Source of the DNA: Marmoricola sp.
Lineage (GTDB): Bacteria; Actinomycetota; Actinomycetes; Propionibacteriales; Nocardioidaceae
Reading direction: 5' to 3'
DNA length: 50,492 bases
Assembly (NCBI RefSeq): GCF_025965085.1
Contig: NZ_JAOPXP010000193.1
Span: 1 to 50,492 of the forward strand
Part shown: positions 40,510 through 49,995 of the stretch, one piece after another
How the letters are laid out: each line of letters begins with the position of its first letter
How positions within the stretch are numbered: position 1 is the first letter of the stretch
The notes under the pieces: generated by a model
What the model saw: only the letters and a program-made list of their open reading frames with translations
The model's database searches: none
Told to the model about the DNA's origin: nothing
Translations under genes and position numbers: made by a program

Positions 40510-42020
40510 TGTTCCCTCGAACGCTGAGCGAGCGCGTCGCTCAGCACGGCGAGCGGACCTTCCTGCACTTCGAGGGCGACGACATCACCTGGGCCGAGGC
40601 CGTGGACACTGTCGCCCGCACGGCATCGCTGCTCCGGCAAAGCGGTGTGACCCCCGGTGACCGAGTCATGCTCGCTGCCGGGAACAGCCCGACGTTCATC
40701 TACCTGTGGTTCGCGCTCCGCTGGGTCGGGGCCACCTGCGTCCCCCTGCACGTGGGTGCCACCCCGGCCGCCGTGGCCAGCATGGTCAAGGACGCCGGGC
40801 TCAGCGCCGTGGTGGGCGACGAAGGGCACCGGGGGCGCGTCCTGGACGCCGCGCCTTCGCTGGCGAGCAGGTGCCTTCTGTTCACGGACCACGAGGCCCT
40901 TCGGGCGAAGGTCGCCGACCTTCCCCCGCTCGAGCCGGTCGAGACCAGCCCCTACGCGGAGTGCAACATCCTCTACACCTCCGGGACCACGGGCGCCCCG
41001 AAGGGAGCCGTCCTCTCGAGCGAGGCGTTCCTGGCGGGTGGCCGCGAGCTGGCTGCCGCCCTCGAGGTCACCCCTGAGGACCGCATTCTGCTGGCACTCC
41101 CGCTGTTCCACACCAACCCGCAGGTCTACGGCGTGATGGTGGCGCTGCAGACCGGGTGCTCGATCGCGATCCTGCGTGACTTCAAGCCCCGGGGGTTCTT
41201 CGCCGATGCGGCCCGGACCGGCGCGACGGGATTCACTTACGTGGGCACCGTCCTCTCGCTGCTGCTGGCCAAGACCGAGTCGGTGCCCCAGCACCAGCTG
41301 CGGTTCTGTGTCGGCGGCGGAGCGCCCGAAGGACTGTGGCGTGCGGTCGAGACCGAGTTGGGCGTACCCGTGCACGAGCTCTACGGCATGACCGAGACCG
41401 GGGGGTGGGTGACCGCCACGAGCACCAAGCACCGCCGCATCGGCAGCTGCGGTGTCGTGCGCCCAGACATGGAGTGTGTCGCCCTGGACCCCGACGACCG
41501 CGTCCTGCCGGCAGGCCAGATCGGCCAGATCGCGGTGCGACCCAAGGTGCCCGGCGTCATCTTCGACGGCTACCACGCCCGCGCCGAGCTCACGTGGTCG
41601 AAGTTCCGTAACGCGTGGTTCCACACGGGGGATCTCGGACACTTCGATGAGGACGGCTACCTCTACTTCCACGGCCGGGCCGACGACCTCATCCGCCGCG
41701 GCGGGGAGAACGTGGCGCCTCTGGACGTCGACACGGTCCTGAGCGAACACCCCGACATCGTTGAGGTGGCCGTCGTCGGCGTACCCGACGAGGTGATGGG
41801 CGAGGAGATCAAGGCCGTCATCGTCCCCGGCCCCGCATTCACCATCGACACCCTCGAGGGCTTCCTGCAGGACCGGCTCCCCCGCTTCGCCTGGCCCCGC
41901 TACGTCGAGGTCGTGCACGCGCTTCCCAAGACACCCACCCAGAAGATCCGGCTCGGCGAACTTCGTGCACTCGGCTCCGACGTCGTCGATCTCCGCTCAC
42001 GCCCTGGAGTCCCCTCATGA
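40509..42020 (+). CDS. AMP-forming acyl-CoA ligase
   Basis: A 503-residue class I adenylate-forming enzyme that activates a carboxylic acid with ATP and CoA. The P-loop YTSGTTGAPKG lies at 156-166, followed by YGMTETGGW, HTGDLGHFDEDGYL with GRADDLI, and the catalytic lysine in PKTPTQKI near the C-terminus. Overlaps on both sides (TGATG and ATGA) make it part of one translationally coupled unit. The layout recalls caiC beside caiA and caiD. Confidence 0.93.
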   Translation: MFPRTLSERVAQHGERTFLHFEGDDITWAEAVDTVARTASLLRQSGVTPGDRVMLAAGNSPTFIYLWFALRWVGATCVPLHVGATPAAVASMVKDAGLSAVVGDEGHRGRVLDAAPSLASRCLLFTDHEALRAKVADLPPLEPVETSPYAECNILYTSGTTGAPKGAVLSSEAFLAGGRELAAALEVTPEDRILLALPLFHTNPQVYGVMVALQTGCSIAILRDFKPRGFFADAARTGATGFTYVGTVLSLLLAKTESVPQHQLRFCVGGGAPEGLWRAVETELGVPVHELYGMTETGGWVTATSTKHRRIGSCGVVRPDMECVALDPDDRVLPAGQIGQIAVRPKVPGVIFDGYHARAELTWSKFRNAWFHTGDLGHFDEDGYLYFHGRADDLIRRGGENVAPLDVDTVLSEHPDIVEVAVVGVPDEVMGEEIKAVIVPGPAFTIDTLEGFLQDRLPRFAWPRYVEVVHALPKTPTQKIRLGELRALGSDVVDLRSRPGVPS

Positions 42021-42790
42021 GTTCCCTCGTCTCCGTCAGCACCGAGAACGGGCTGGCTCACCTGACCCTGCAAAACCCGTCTCGCCGCAACGCCATCGAC
42101 GCGCCCCTGGCCGACGAACTCGTCGCCGCGTGCGACGCCATCGACGCCGACGAGTCGATCGGGGCCGTGGTCGTTCGCGGCTCGGGAGGCTACTTCTGCT
42201 CCGGCGGCGACCGCGATGAGCTCGCCGAGGTGTGCAAGGAGCCCGCGAGCAACCACTCGATGGGCGTGATCTCACGCATCTACGCGGCGTTCCTCCGGGT
42301 CGGTTCGTTGCAGCCGCTGACCATCGCAGCAGTGCGCGGTGGCGCGCTCGGTGCCGGACTGAACCTTGCCCTTGCCACGGATTTGCGGGTGGTCAGCCAC
42401 GACGCCAGGATCGGTTCGGGGTTCCTGGGCCTGGGAGTGCACCCCGGGGGCGGGCACTTCCACCTGCTCAGATCCCTCGCAGGACCAGAGGCGGCAGCTG
42501 CGCTCGGCCTGGCCGGGCAAGCAGTGGACGGGCAGCGCGCCCAGCAGCTGGGTCTTGCCTGGGCCTCGGTGCCCGATCACGAGGTCGAGCCGACAGCCGC
42601 GGAGCTGGCCCGAACCGCCGCCGCTGATCCGGACCTCGCCCGGCGCGCCAAGGCCAGCTTTGCCACGTCCACCGCCCCTGCGACGACGTGGCCGGCGGCG
42701 GTGGCCATCGAACGGACACCGCAGATCTGGTCCTTCGCCCGCAAGGGCGCCGAGGCGTGGGATGCGCGGGAGCGACCGCTACAGGTCTAG
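42017..42790 (+). CDS. Enoyl-CoA hydratase/isomerase
   Basis: A 257-residue crotonase-fold enzyme that hydrates or isomerises enoyl-CoA. Oxyanion-hole segments are FCSGGDRDEL and RGGALGAGLNLALATDLRV. GSGFLGLGVHPGGG follows; the usual catalytic glutamate of hydratases is not obvious there, so isomerase, CaiD-like or another crotonase reaction is possible. It starts in an ATGA overlap with the ligase and ends 16 bp from the convergent regulator. Confidence 0.87.
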   Translation: MSSLVSVSTENGLAHLTLQNPSRRNAIDAPLADELVAACDAIDADESIGAVVVRGSGGYFCSGGDRDELAEVCKEPASNHSMGVISRIYAAFLRVGSLQPLTIAAVRGGALGAGLNLALATDLRVVSHDARIGSGFLGLGVHPGGGHFHLLRSLAGPEAAAALGLAGQAVDGQRAQQLGLAWASVPDHEVEPTAAELARTAAADPDLARRAKASFATSTAPATTWPAAVAIERTPQIWSFARKGAEAWDARERPLQV

Positions 42791-42806
42791 TCAGTCCCGG
42801 CGACGG

Positions 42807-44012
42807 TCAGTTGCCGAGTAGAGCGGAAAGCGCCAGCGCCTCGAGCCGCGCAGCAAGCGACGCGTCGTCTGTCCAGCGGCGCGACCGCGCCACGGCAAAG
42901 ATCATCTCCAGCGTGGCCAGCACGGTGATGCGGGCGGCCCGGTCGTCGAGATCGGGCCGCGTCCTCACCAGAAGCACGGTCCACCGGCGAGCTCGTCCCT
43001 GACGGCGTTGCAGCAGTAGCGCAAGCCGTTCTGGGGGCAGGTGCTGCAGCTCCGCGACATAGACCGCGAGGAGGTCGCGGTGCTCCAGGCTGAGCCGGAC
43101 GTACTCCCCAGCCAGGCGCTCGACGGCCTCGCGGGGGTCTTCCATACCGGCGGCCGTGGACAGCGCCTCGTCGAGCAGGTCCGCCATGCGGGTCAGCAGT
43201 TCGTTAAGGACGTCGGACTTGCTCGCGAAGTAGCCGTACATCGAGGGGCCGCGGATGCCCGCGGCCTCACCGATGTCGTCGATACCGACGCGGTGATAGC
43301 CGCGTTGACGAAACAGCCGCGCGCCGACACGCAGCAGGTCCTCGCGCCGGTCGAGCGGACCGTCCTCCCCCTCCGACGAATCCAGCCCAGAGCCCCGGCA
43401 GGACAACGACGCAGCTGGACGCGACGAACGGATCACCTCGTGCATGAGGACCTCGTAGTGGGCCAGCGTTCTGGTGCGGCTGACGGCCTTGGTGAGCAAC
43501 GCGACGCTGTTGAGCAGGCCCAAAGCTGCACGGATCCGGAACTCTGCTTCGTCGGGCGGCAACGTCGGTTCGAGATCTCTGAGGCATTCGGACCACAGGT
43601 CCACCGTCCGCCCTCGCACGGCCACGAGTTCGGTGCGTACGTCGTCGGGCAGGTGACGGGCCTCACGGTGCCAAAGTCCGACAACTGCTGGCCGGTCGAC
43701 GGCCACCATCACCACCGCGGAGATGAGGCGGGCGAGCCGCTCCTCAGGATTGTGCCCTCCATCGACCGCGACCAGAGCACTGGCGTACCACGCCATCACC
43801 ATCTCGCGGATCGGCTCGACCAGAAGCGCCTCCTTGCCCGGAACATGCCGGTAGACCGCCGAAGCGGCAATCCCCACGCTTGAGGCGACATCAGAAACGG
43901 TCACACCGTCGTACCCGTCTCTCCAGAACAGCTCGGCAGCATGGGAGATGATCTGCGCGCGACGGTCCTTCGGGCGGGTCACGACTTTGGCCCGCGCCCC
44001 GGCTGAGGCCAC
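42807..44012 (-). CDS. Tandem TetR-family regulator (two TetR units in one chain)
   Basis: A regulator of about 401 residues made of two TetR proteins end to end. HTH 1 has ISHAAELFWRDGYDGVTVSD and SAVYRHVPGKEALL (about 20-65). HTH 2 has LLRVGARLFRQRGYHRVGID and SMYGYFASKSDVL (about 215-265). Each is followed by helical ligand-domain sequence. I chose GTG 44012, seven bases after AGGAGG; a GTG at 44045 would add eleven residues with a weaker site. It faces the acyl-CoA operon and probably represses it in response to an acyl-CoA. Confidence 0.87.
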   Translation of the reverse strand: MASAGARAKVVTRPKDRRAQIISHAAELFWRDGYDGVTVSDVASSVGIAASAVYRHVPGKEALLVEPIREMVMAWYASALVAVDGGHNPEERLARLISAVVMVAVDRPAVVGLWHREARHLPDDVRTELVAVRGRTVDLWSECLRDLEPTLPPDEAEFRIRAALGLLNSVALLTKAVSRTRTLAHYEVLMHEVIRSSRPAASLSCRGSGLDSSEGEDGPLDRREDLLRVGARLFRQRGYHRVGIDDIGEAAGIRGPSMYGYFASKSDVLNELLTRMADLLDEALSTAAGMEDPREAVERLAGEYVRLSLEHRDLLAVYVAELQHLPPERLALLLQRRQGRARRWTVLLVRTRPDLDDRAARITVLATLEMIFAVARSRRWTDDASLAARLEALALSALLGN

Positions 44013-44469
44013 CGCTGCACCTCCTGGTCGATACGGGACGCTCACCCTTTGCGAACCATCATTCTAGGGGTCACCGGCGCGGGCGTTGGGGTGACCACTG
44101 CACGGATGGGTGACATCTGATCTGTGGCGTCGTGAGGCCTCGTCGTAAAGATGTGCACTGCACCCAAGCCCCTATCCCGAGGAGTCCCCGCTGACGTGGT
44201 GAACGTCGGGGACTGGTCCATCCTGGCTCCTCCGAGGGCGCCGATCGACGCACAGGGCCGAGCTATCTGACCCAGCCCTACTGCCGCGCCCCATGCGTCG
44301 CTGGCGTTGCGCGCGGGCTCTTTCTCCCCCATTTGGGGGAGAGGTTCTCGGCCATTTCGCGGAGTTGGATTTCGGGCTTCTGGGTGATGTGCGCGGACCC
44401 TCAAAACCGGATTCTTGGTGGCAGCAGCAGCCGCTGCAAACACCACTCAAGACTCCAAGGAGCAGCACC
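44013..44469. other. Gene-free region with a perfect hairpin
   Basis: No supported gene. A perfect 8-bp stem with a 4-nt loop lies at 44323-44342 (TCTCCCCC, ATTT, GGGGGAGA). It may be an operator or a terminator without U-tract. AAGGAG at about 44457 serves the next gene. Confidence 0.45.
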
Positions 44470-45148
44470 ATGTCCATCCCCACCACCCACGCCGAAGGCT
44501 TCGACAGCACCTCAGTCCCGGACGGGTCGCACCCGTTCGTCGGGCACCCCCTGATCGAACCCGCCGACATGGGCCCTGAGGTCAGCGCCGCCATCGACGC
44601 CGCGCTCGAGCACTTCGCACCAGTGAACCGACACTGGCTCACGCTGGTCAAGCTGGCCGAGACAGCTGAGGTCGCATCTGCCATCTACCTGGCGCTGAGC
44701 ACCGTCAACGCTGAACTGCTGGCCGCCGATGGACGCGCGAAGGACCTCGAGTGCAGGCTGCCAGACCGCCAGCTACGTCAAGCACGGGCTGCTCGAGCAG
44801 GACGACGATGCCGCACTCATGGCCGCACAGACCCTCGCGTCGCGCTGGGCATTCCGGTTCACCTCCACAGCCGACGGCCTGGTTGAGCAGTACGCCGAGG
44901 TGGCGGGGCGCCGCAACCAGGTCGAGGCGTTCTTCGGCTGGCTGGAGCGGTGCTTCTACAACAAGGACCGTCACGCCAGCTGGGGACGCACCGCGCAGCT
45001 GTTCAACCTGATCGGTGCCGCTCTTCTGCACAACTCGCAGGCCTGGGCCCACCTGGCCTACCGCCACCCCGAGCAGGCCGAGCAACTCGCGGCAGAGATC
45101 CGGGAGCTCGCCGAGAAGGTGCACGGAGACGTTCCCACGGCCGACTAG
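44470..45148 (+). pseudogene. Unknown protein, frameshifted
   Basis: ATG 44470, after AAGGAG, starts SIPTTHAEGFDSTSVP and runs with good codon bias to AADGRAKDLEC near 44756. The same bias then continues in another frame as CQTASYVKHGLLEQDDDAAL, through QVEAFFGWLERCFYN to a stop at 45148. The two parts read as one protein of about 225 residues split by a single indel near 44750. The second part recalls DDE transposase C-termini only vaguely (VEAFFGWLER); I do not assign it. A programmed shift is possible but no slippery heptamer was seen. Confidence 0.5.
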
Positions 45149-45169
45149 GAAACCGACTGCGCTCCCTCA

Positions 45170-45224
45170 GGGGCTCCGGACGGTGCCTCGTGTCCTAACC
45201 AACACGAGACACCCCCGGAGCCCC
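45170..45224 (+). promoter_or_regulatory. Two-stage hairpin covering the ribosome site of the next gene
   Basis: The outer stem GGGGCTCCGG (45170-45179) pairs perfectly with 45215-45224. The inner stem CTCGTGT (45187-45193) pairs with 45202-45208 around an 8-nt loop. The 3' arm holds the only GGAG before the ATG at 45227, so folding should hide it. It could also act as a terminator for the upstream gene. Confidence 0.6.
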
Positions 45225-45690
45225 CGATGCTTTCCATCACTTACGAGTACACCCGCTACCTCCTGCGCACCGACCCCAGTTGCCCGGTGCCCGCCTCCGA
45301 GGCCGCCGAGGCGGCCGCAGCCGCACCGGACCTCGTCGCCGCGCTCAGCGGAACCTTCATTGGCACCATGCCCGTCATCACCAGCATCTGGACACAGGTC
45401 AGTCCCGACCCTGTTGCCCTGAAGGCGATGATCCAGATTGTCCTGGACTTCACCGAGACCGCGGCTCAGCGTGGCTTCACCCGTTGGGCCGACGTGCCCA
45501 CCGCCGTGATCAGCGACTTCGTGCACGAGGCCCACGCCCTGATCACTAACGACGCCAGTCGGCTGCGCAAGAACGCCATGCACACCTGCTATCTCGCGCT
45601 CGTCGACGCCGACCTGCACCACGACGTCAGTCCCGCCGAAGGCATCCACCCCGTCGTCGGGGCGGTGCGCACCGACGAGCGGGGCAAGCA

Positions 45691-46571
<881 letters not shown>

Positions 46572-46598
46572 GGCTTGACTAGGCTGCTCCTTCGTGTG

Positions 46599-46646
46599 GT
46601 TGTTCCTAGGGTAGTTCCCTTCGTTGTGCCCCTGGTTGTTCCCATA
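46599..46646. repeat. Four 12-bp degenerate tandem repeats
   Basis: Units GTTGTTCCTAGG, GTAGTTCCCTTC, GTTGTGCCCCTG and GTTGTTCCCATA follow each other exactly in register at 46599, 46611, 46623 and 46635. On the minus strand they would encode Gly-Thr-Thr-x repeats. No unique spacers, so not CRISPR. Confidence 0.7.
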
Positions 46647-47247
46647 CGCCGGGCCTCTGGAGTATGGAAAGAACCCCACTGACCTGCGCTTTTGCCGTTC
46701 CGGCGTTCTGGCAGGTGACGCGGATCCAGGGCACCCCCCTCGCGTTCTTGGAACGCCGTTCGCCAGTTCGTGGAACACCGACTTCTGGCGGCCCGGGTGC
46801 GAAACACGTACCTGCTGATCAACGAGGCGTACCCCACCGCAAGAAAGAATCTGCCACTTGAGGGCAGCCGGCCTGGTGCCGCTGCACGATCAGTAGCCGG
46901 CCATGGAACAGCGGTCCGGGCATTGCGTGAGACACGAGGGCCTCCGGGTGGAGGTGGGTTCTAGGCAAGCCACACCCAACCGGGGGCTCTTCTCACGTCA
47001 AGACGTCTCCCCTGTTACCAACGTCCTGTCTCGGTACAGCCAGGCGGGGCCAAGGCGCGCCCCCGTATGAGACTCCATCAGTGGGTCTAACCCGATCCGT
47101 TACACGGCCCGAGGATGACCCCGCGAGGAGAGCCTGACGGCACACGGCACCCTGAGGGCACCGGGGCTGAGCACACAGACCCCAGGCAACAAGGCCCCCG
47201 GCCACCCCGGCCACCCCGACGTCAGGCTCCGGTCACGTTTGCCCTCA

Positions 47248-47253
47248 TACGTT
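47248..47253 (+). promoter_or_regulatory. Candidate -10 box, leaderless start of the ABC ATPase
   Basis: TACGTT fits the actinobacterial TAnnnT -10 consensus and lies seven bases before the ATG at 47261, so transcription would begin at or next to the start codon. No ribosome site is seen upstream of that ATG, which agrees with a leaderless mRNA. Confidence 0.4.
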
Positions 47254-47260
47254 GCGCTTC

Positions 47261-48223
47261 ATGACCCCAACCCTGGCCGTCGACGCCACCGGAGTGACCA
47301 AGAACTTCGGGCCCGTGCGTGCCGTCGACGAGATCACCGTTCAAGTAGCAGCTGGCGAGGTCTACGGCGTCCTGGGACCCAATGGCGCCGGCAAGACCAC
47401 CTTCCTGCGGATGCTCTTCGGGCTGATCCGCCCGGACTGCGGCAGCATCCGCGTCTTCGACAAGTCGTGGGACCAGGCCGGGGTCGGCGTGCTCGACGGC
47501 GTCGCCGGCTTCATCGAGAGCCCCAGGTTCTACCCCTACCTGACCGGTCGAGCGAACCTCGAGGGCCTCGCCCTTCTCGACGGCGGGACCCGTGCGGGCT
47601 TAATCAAGGAGGTCCTCGACATCGTCGACCTGACCGACCGCGCCGACCGCAAGGTGGGTGGCTACTCCTACGGGATGCGCCAGCGTCTCGGGGTCGCTGC
47701 CAGCCTGCTGCGCGAACCCAAGCTGCTGGTCCTTGATGAGCCCGCCAACGGCCTGGACCCGGCCGGCATCCGCGACATGCGTGCCCTGGTCAAGCGGCTC
47801 GCCGCTAGCGGCCTGACGGTGCTGCTCAGTTCCCACGACATGGGCGAGGTCGAAGAGATCTGCGACAACGTCACCATCCTGAACCGGGGGTCGGTGGCCT
47901 TCCACGGCACCATCGCGCAACTGCGCACGATGGCCCCCGACCCGGGCTACCTGCTTGCCACCACCGACGACCGACGCGCGCTCGCTCTGGCCGAACACCA
48001 CCACGGCGTGGACGTGAGTCTGGACCCGGACGCTGCCCTGGTGGTGACGGGTCGCCGTTCCGAGGTTTCGGCCTTTGTTGCCGCCCTGATGCGCGCCGAC
48101 GTCGAGCTCCTCGGGTTCACCGAGACCCAGACCCCTTTGGAGGCCCTGTTCTTCATGCTCACCGACGACACCAGACCCACGTCTGCCCACCGTTCCAACC
48201 AGGCTCAGGAGGCGCTTCGATGA
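47261..48223 (+). CDS. ABC exporter ATP-binding protein (ABC-2/lantibiotic-immunity type)
   Basis: A 320-residue nucleotide-binding subunit. Walker A GPNGAGKT lies at 39-46, signature YSYGMRQRLG at 135-144 and Walker B LLVLDEP at 155-161, followed by LSSHDMGEVEEICD. A C-terminal extension with ALFFML is usual in antibiotic/bacitracin exporter ATPases. I chose ATG 47261 over a TTG nine bases upstream because of the leaderless promoter geometry. It overlaps the permease by four bases. Confidence 0.92.
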   Translation: MTPTLAVDATGVTKNFGPVRAVDEITVQVAAGEVYGVLGPNGAGKTTFLRMLFGLIRPDCGSIRVFDKSWDQAGVGVLDGVAGFIESPRFYPYLTGRANLEGLALLDGGTRAGLIKEVLDIVDLTDRADRKVGGYSYGMRQRLGVAASLLREPKLLVLDEPANGLDPAGIRDMRALVKRLAASGLTVLLSSHDMGEVEEICDNVTILNRGSVAFHGTIAQLRTMAPDPGYLLATTDDRRALALAEHHHGVDVSLDPDAALVVTGRRSEVSAFVAALMRADVELLGFTETQTPLEALFFMLTDDTRPTSAHRSNQAQEALR

Positions 48224-49101
48224 CCGCCGTTCAGACACACATGGACCCGGCCGTTCGGGAGAGCACCGTCGCGGTGGAGCGGCGTCGCGGCGGCCTCGGT
48301 GCCGCGCTGCGGTTCGAGGTACGCAAGCTGCGTGCCCAGTACCGAGGCTGGGCTGTGCTGGCCGGCGCGGTCCTGGCACCGATCCCGATCGTGGTGATCA
48401 TCAACGGCCAGTCCAGGCCCCCGAAGGACACACTGTTCGGCCGGTTCGCCACCGACAACGGGTTCGCACTGACGCTACTCATCCTCGGGTTCGCGACCCA
48501 GTGGGTCCTGCCGCTGCTGACTGCCATCGTCGCCGGCGACATCTTCGCCAGCGAGGACCAGCACGGCACCTGGAAGACGGTCCTGACCCGTTCGACCAGC
48601 CGGGCACAGATCTTCTGGGCCAAGACCCTGACCGCCTGCGGCTTCGCGGTGCTGGTCCTCACCCTGCTCGCCGCCTCCACCATCGCCTCCAGCCTGCTCA
48701 TCGTCGGCCACCAGCCGCTCACCGGGCTCTCGGGCCAGACCATCGGAGCCGGTACCGCGCTGCAACTGGTCACCGCAAGCTGGGCCACGACCTTGGCCCC
48801 GACCCTGGGGTTCACCTGCCTGGCCATCGTGCTCTCGGTGTGGTTCCGCAACCCTGCGGTCGGCATCGCCACACCGGTGGTGCTGGGCATGGTGATGGTG
48901 CTCATCGGTGGCCTCGGCGGCATCGAGATCATCCGCCCACTTCTGCTGACCACCTCGTTCGAGGCCTGGCACGGCCTGTTCACCCAACCCCGGTTCACCG
49001 GACCCCTCGTCGAAGGACTACTGGTCAGCGCCGCCTGGAGCGTCCTGTCGCTCGGCGCCGCGTTCGCCATCGTCCGCCGACGCGACATCACTGGAGGCTG
49101 A
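48220..49101 (+). CDS. ABC-2 type exporter permease
   Basis: A 293-residue membrane protein with about six hydrophobic segments, beginning in an ATGA overlap with its ATPase. After a 30-residue polar N-terminus come WAVLAGAVLAPIPIVVII and AGDIFASEDQHGTWKTVLTRSTSR, the large conserved loop of ABC-2 permeases. It ends in FAIVRRRDI. The pair likely exports a small hydrophobic compound or peptide and may give self-protection. Confidence 0.9.
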   Translation: MTAVQTHMDPAVRESTVAVERRRGGLGAALRFEVRKLRAQYRGWAVLAGAVLAPIPIVVIINGQSRPPKDTLFGRFATDNGFALTLLILGFATQWVLPLLTAIVAGDIFASEDQHGTWKTVLTRSTSRAQIFWAKTLTACGFAVLVLTLLAASTIASSLLIVGHQPLTGLSGQTIGAGTALQLVTASWATTLAPTLGFTCLAIVLSVWFRNPAVGIATPVVLGMVMVLIGGLGGIEIIRPLLLTTSFEAWHGLFTQPRFTGPLVEGLLVSAAWSVLSLGAAFAIVRRRDITGG

Positions 49102-49106
49102 AAGCC

Positions 49107-49889
49107 ATGCGCCGCACCATCCTCATCGTCCTGGCAGCACTCATCGCTGTCATCGGACTCGCCTCGGTCGTCACGGCCACCACCGGGGGCAGCAGCTCGG
49201 TCACCCGGGCACGCCTGGAGAAGTCCCTTCCGGTCGTGTTCGCCAACACCTACGTCAACCAGGCCAACCTCGTGGGCCGCAACGTCACCGCAGCCTCGCT
49301 ACACGCGAAGGCGATGTGCGACAAGCACGGACCCGACGTCGCCGACATCGGTCCCGGCGGCGACTGGAACTGCCTGATGAGCTGGACCGACCCGCAGGTC
49401 CCAATGCCACCGGAGGGGTACGGCAAGTTCGAGCTCAACGTGCACAGCAACGACTGCTTCACCGCCAGCGGACCCTCGAAGCTGACCGGGTTCCTGACCA
49501 TCACCGACAAGCACGGCAAGCCCGTGACCAACCCCCTCTTCGAGTTCGACGGCTGCTTCGACCCGCACAGCGACAACGCCGCCACCGGGGTCTACTTCCC
49601 TTCGCTGTTCGCCATCACCAGTCCCAACGTGACCCCGACCGCGCAGGGCCGGACCACCGTGAAGGTCAACTGCGGAACCGGCAGCCAGGGCTGTGCGGGC
49701 ACCGTGACCGCGACCGCCGGCAGGGTGAACCTCGGGACGATGCCGTACAAGCTCAAGGAAGAGGCAACCGGAACGCTGCAGCTTCCCAAGCCGGTGCCGG
49801 CCGGAGCGAAGGAAGTGACCTTCGAGGTGAAGCCCTCGACCGGCGCCGGGCCCACCAGCCCAGCGACCATCCCAGTCCAACCTCGGTGA
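49107..49889 (+). CDS. Secreted or anchored protein of unknown function, cysteine-paired
   Basis: A 260-residue protein starting at ATG 49107 with GGAGG nine bases upstream, 5 bp after the permease. The N-terminus (RRTILIVLAALIAVIGLASVV) is a signal peptide or anchor. The exterior part has six cysteines (MCDKHG, WNCLMSW, NDCFT, DGCFD, VNCGTG, QGCAG) that could form three disulfides, and a beta-rich look. As third gene of the ABC exporter operon it may be an accessory or target of export. No family recognised. Confidence 0.75.
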   Translation: MRRTILIVLAALIAVIGLASVVTATTGGSSSVTRARLEKSLPVVFANTYVNQANLVGRNVTAASLHAKAMCDKHGPDVADIGPGGDWNCLMSWTDPQVPMPPEGYGKFELNVHSNDCFTASGPSKLTGFLTITDKHGKPVTNPLFEFDGCFDPHSDNAATGVYFPSLFAITSPNVTPTAQGRTTVKVNCGTGSQGCAGTVTATAGRVNLGTMPYKLKEEATGTLQLPKPVPAGAKEVTFEVKPSTGAGPTSPATIPVQPR

Positions 49890-49899
49890 TCGGGTCGTG

Positions 49900-49932
49900 A
49901 TGCTGTGCAGCCACCATGTGGCTGCACAGCAT
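49900..49932 (+). terminator. 15-bp perfect stem-loop terminator
   Basis: ATGCTGTGCAGCCAC (49900-49914) pairs perfectly with 49918-49932 around a 3-nt CAT loop. TTCCCTACC follows. It stands 10 bp after the stop of the exporter operon and should end its transcription. Confidence 0.85.
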
Positions 49933-49995
49933 TTCCCTACCCCGGGCAGCAGCGCGGCCCCCACACACGACCGCCCGGAGGGGTGAACAGGACCG

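Larger units (their letters stand above)
46572..47260. other. Gene-free stretch before the ABC exporter
   Basis: Nothing in this 0.69 kb can be supported as a gene. It holds a 4 x 12-bp minisatellite at its left end and a candidate promoter at its right end. The middle (46650-47230) has patches of coding-like composition in conflicting frames, consistent with further gene decay next to the HsdM remnant. Confidence 0.45.

Noticed and set aside
44470-45148. Programmed ribosomal frameshift as in insertion sequences
   Set aside because: No slippery heptamer or downstream pseudoknot was recognised at the frame change, so a plain frameshift is preferred.
46599-46646. CRISPR array or repeat-protein gene
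   Set aside because: 12-bp contiguous degenerate units without spacers, and the minus-strand frame lacks a ribosome site and codon bias.
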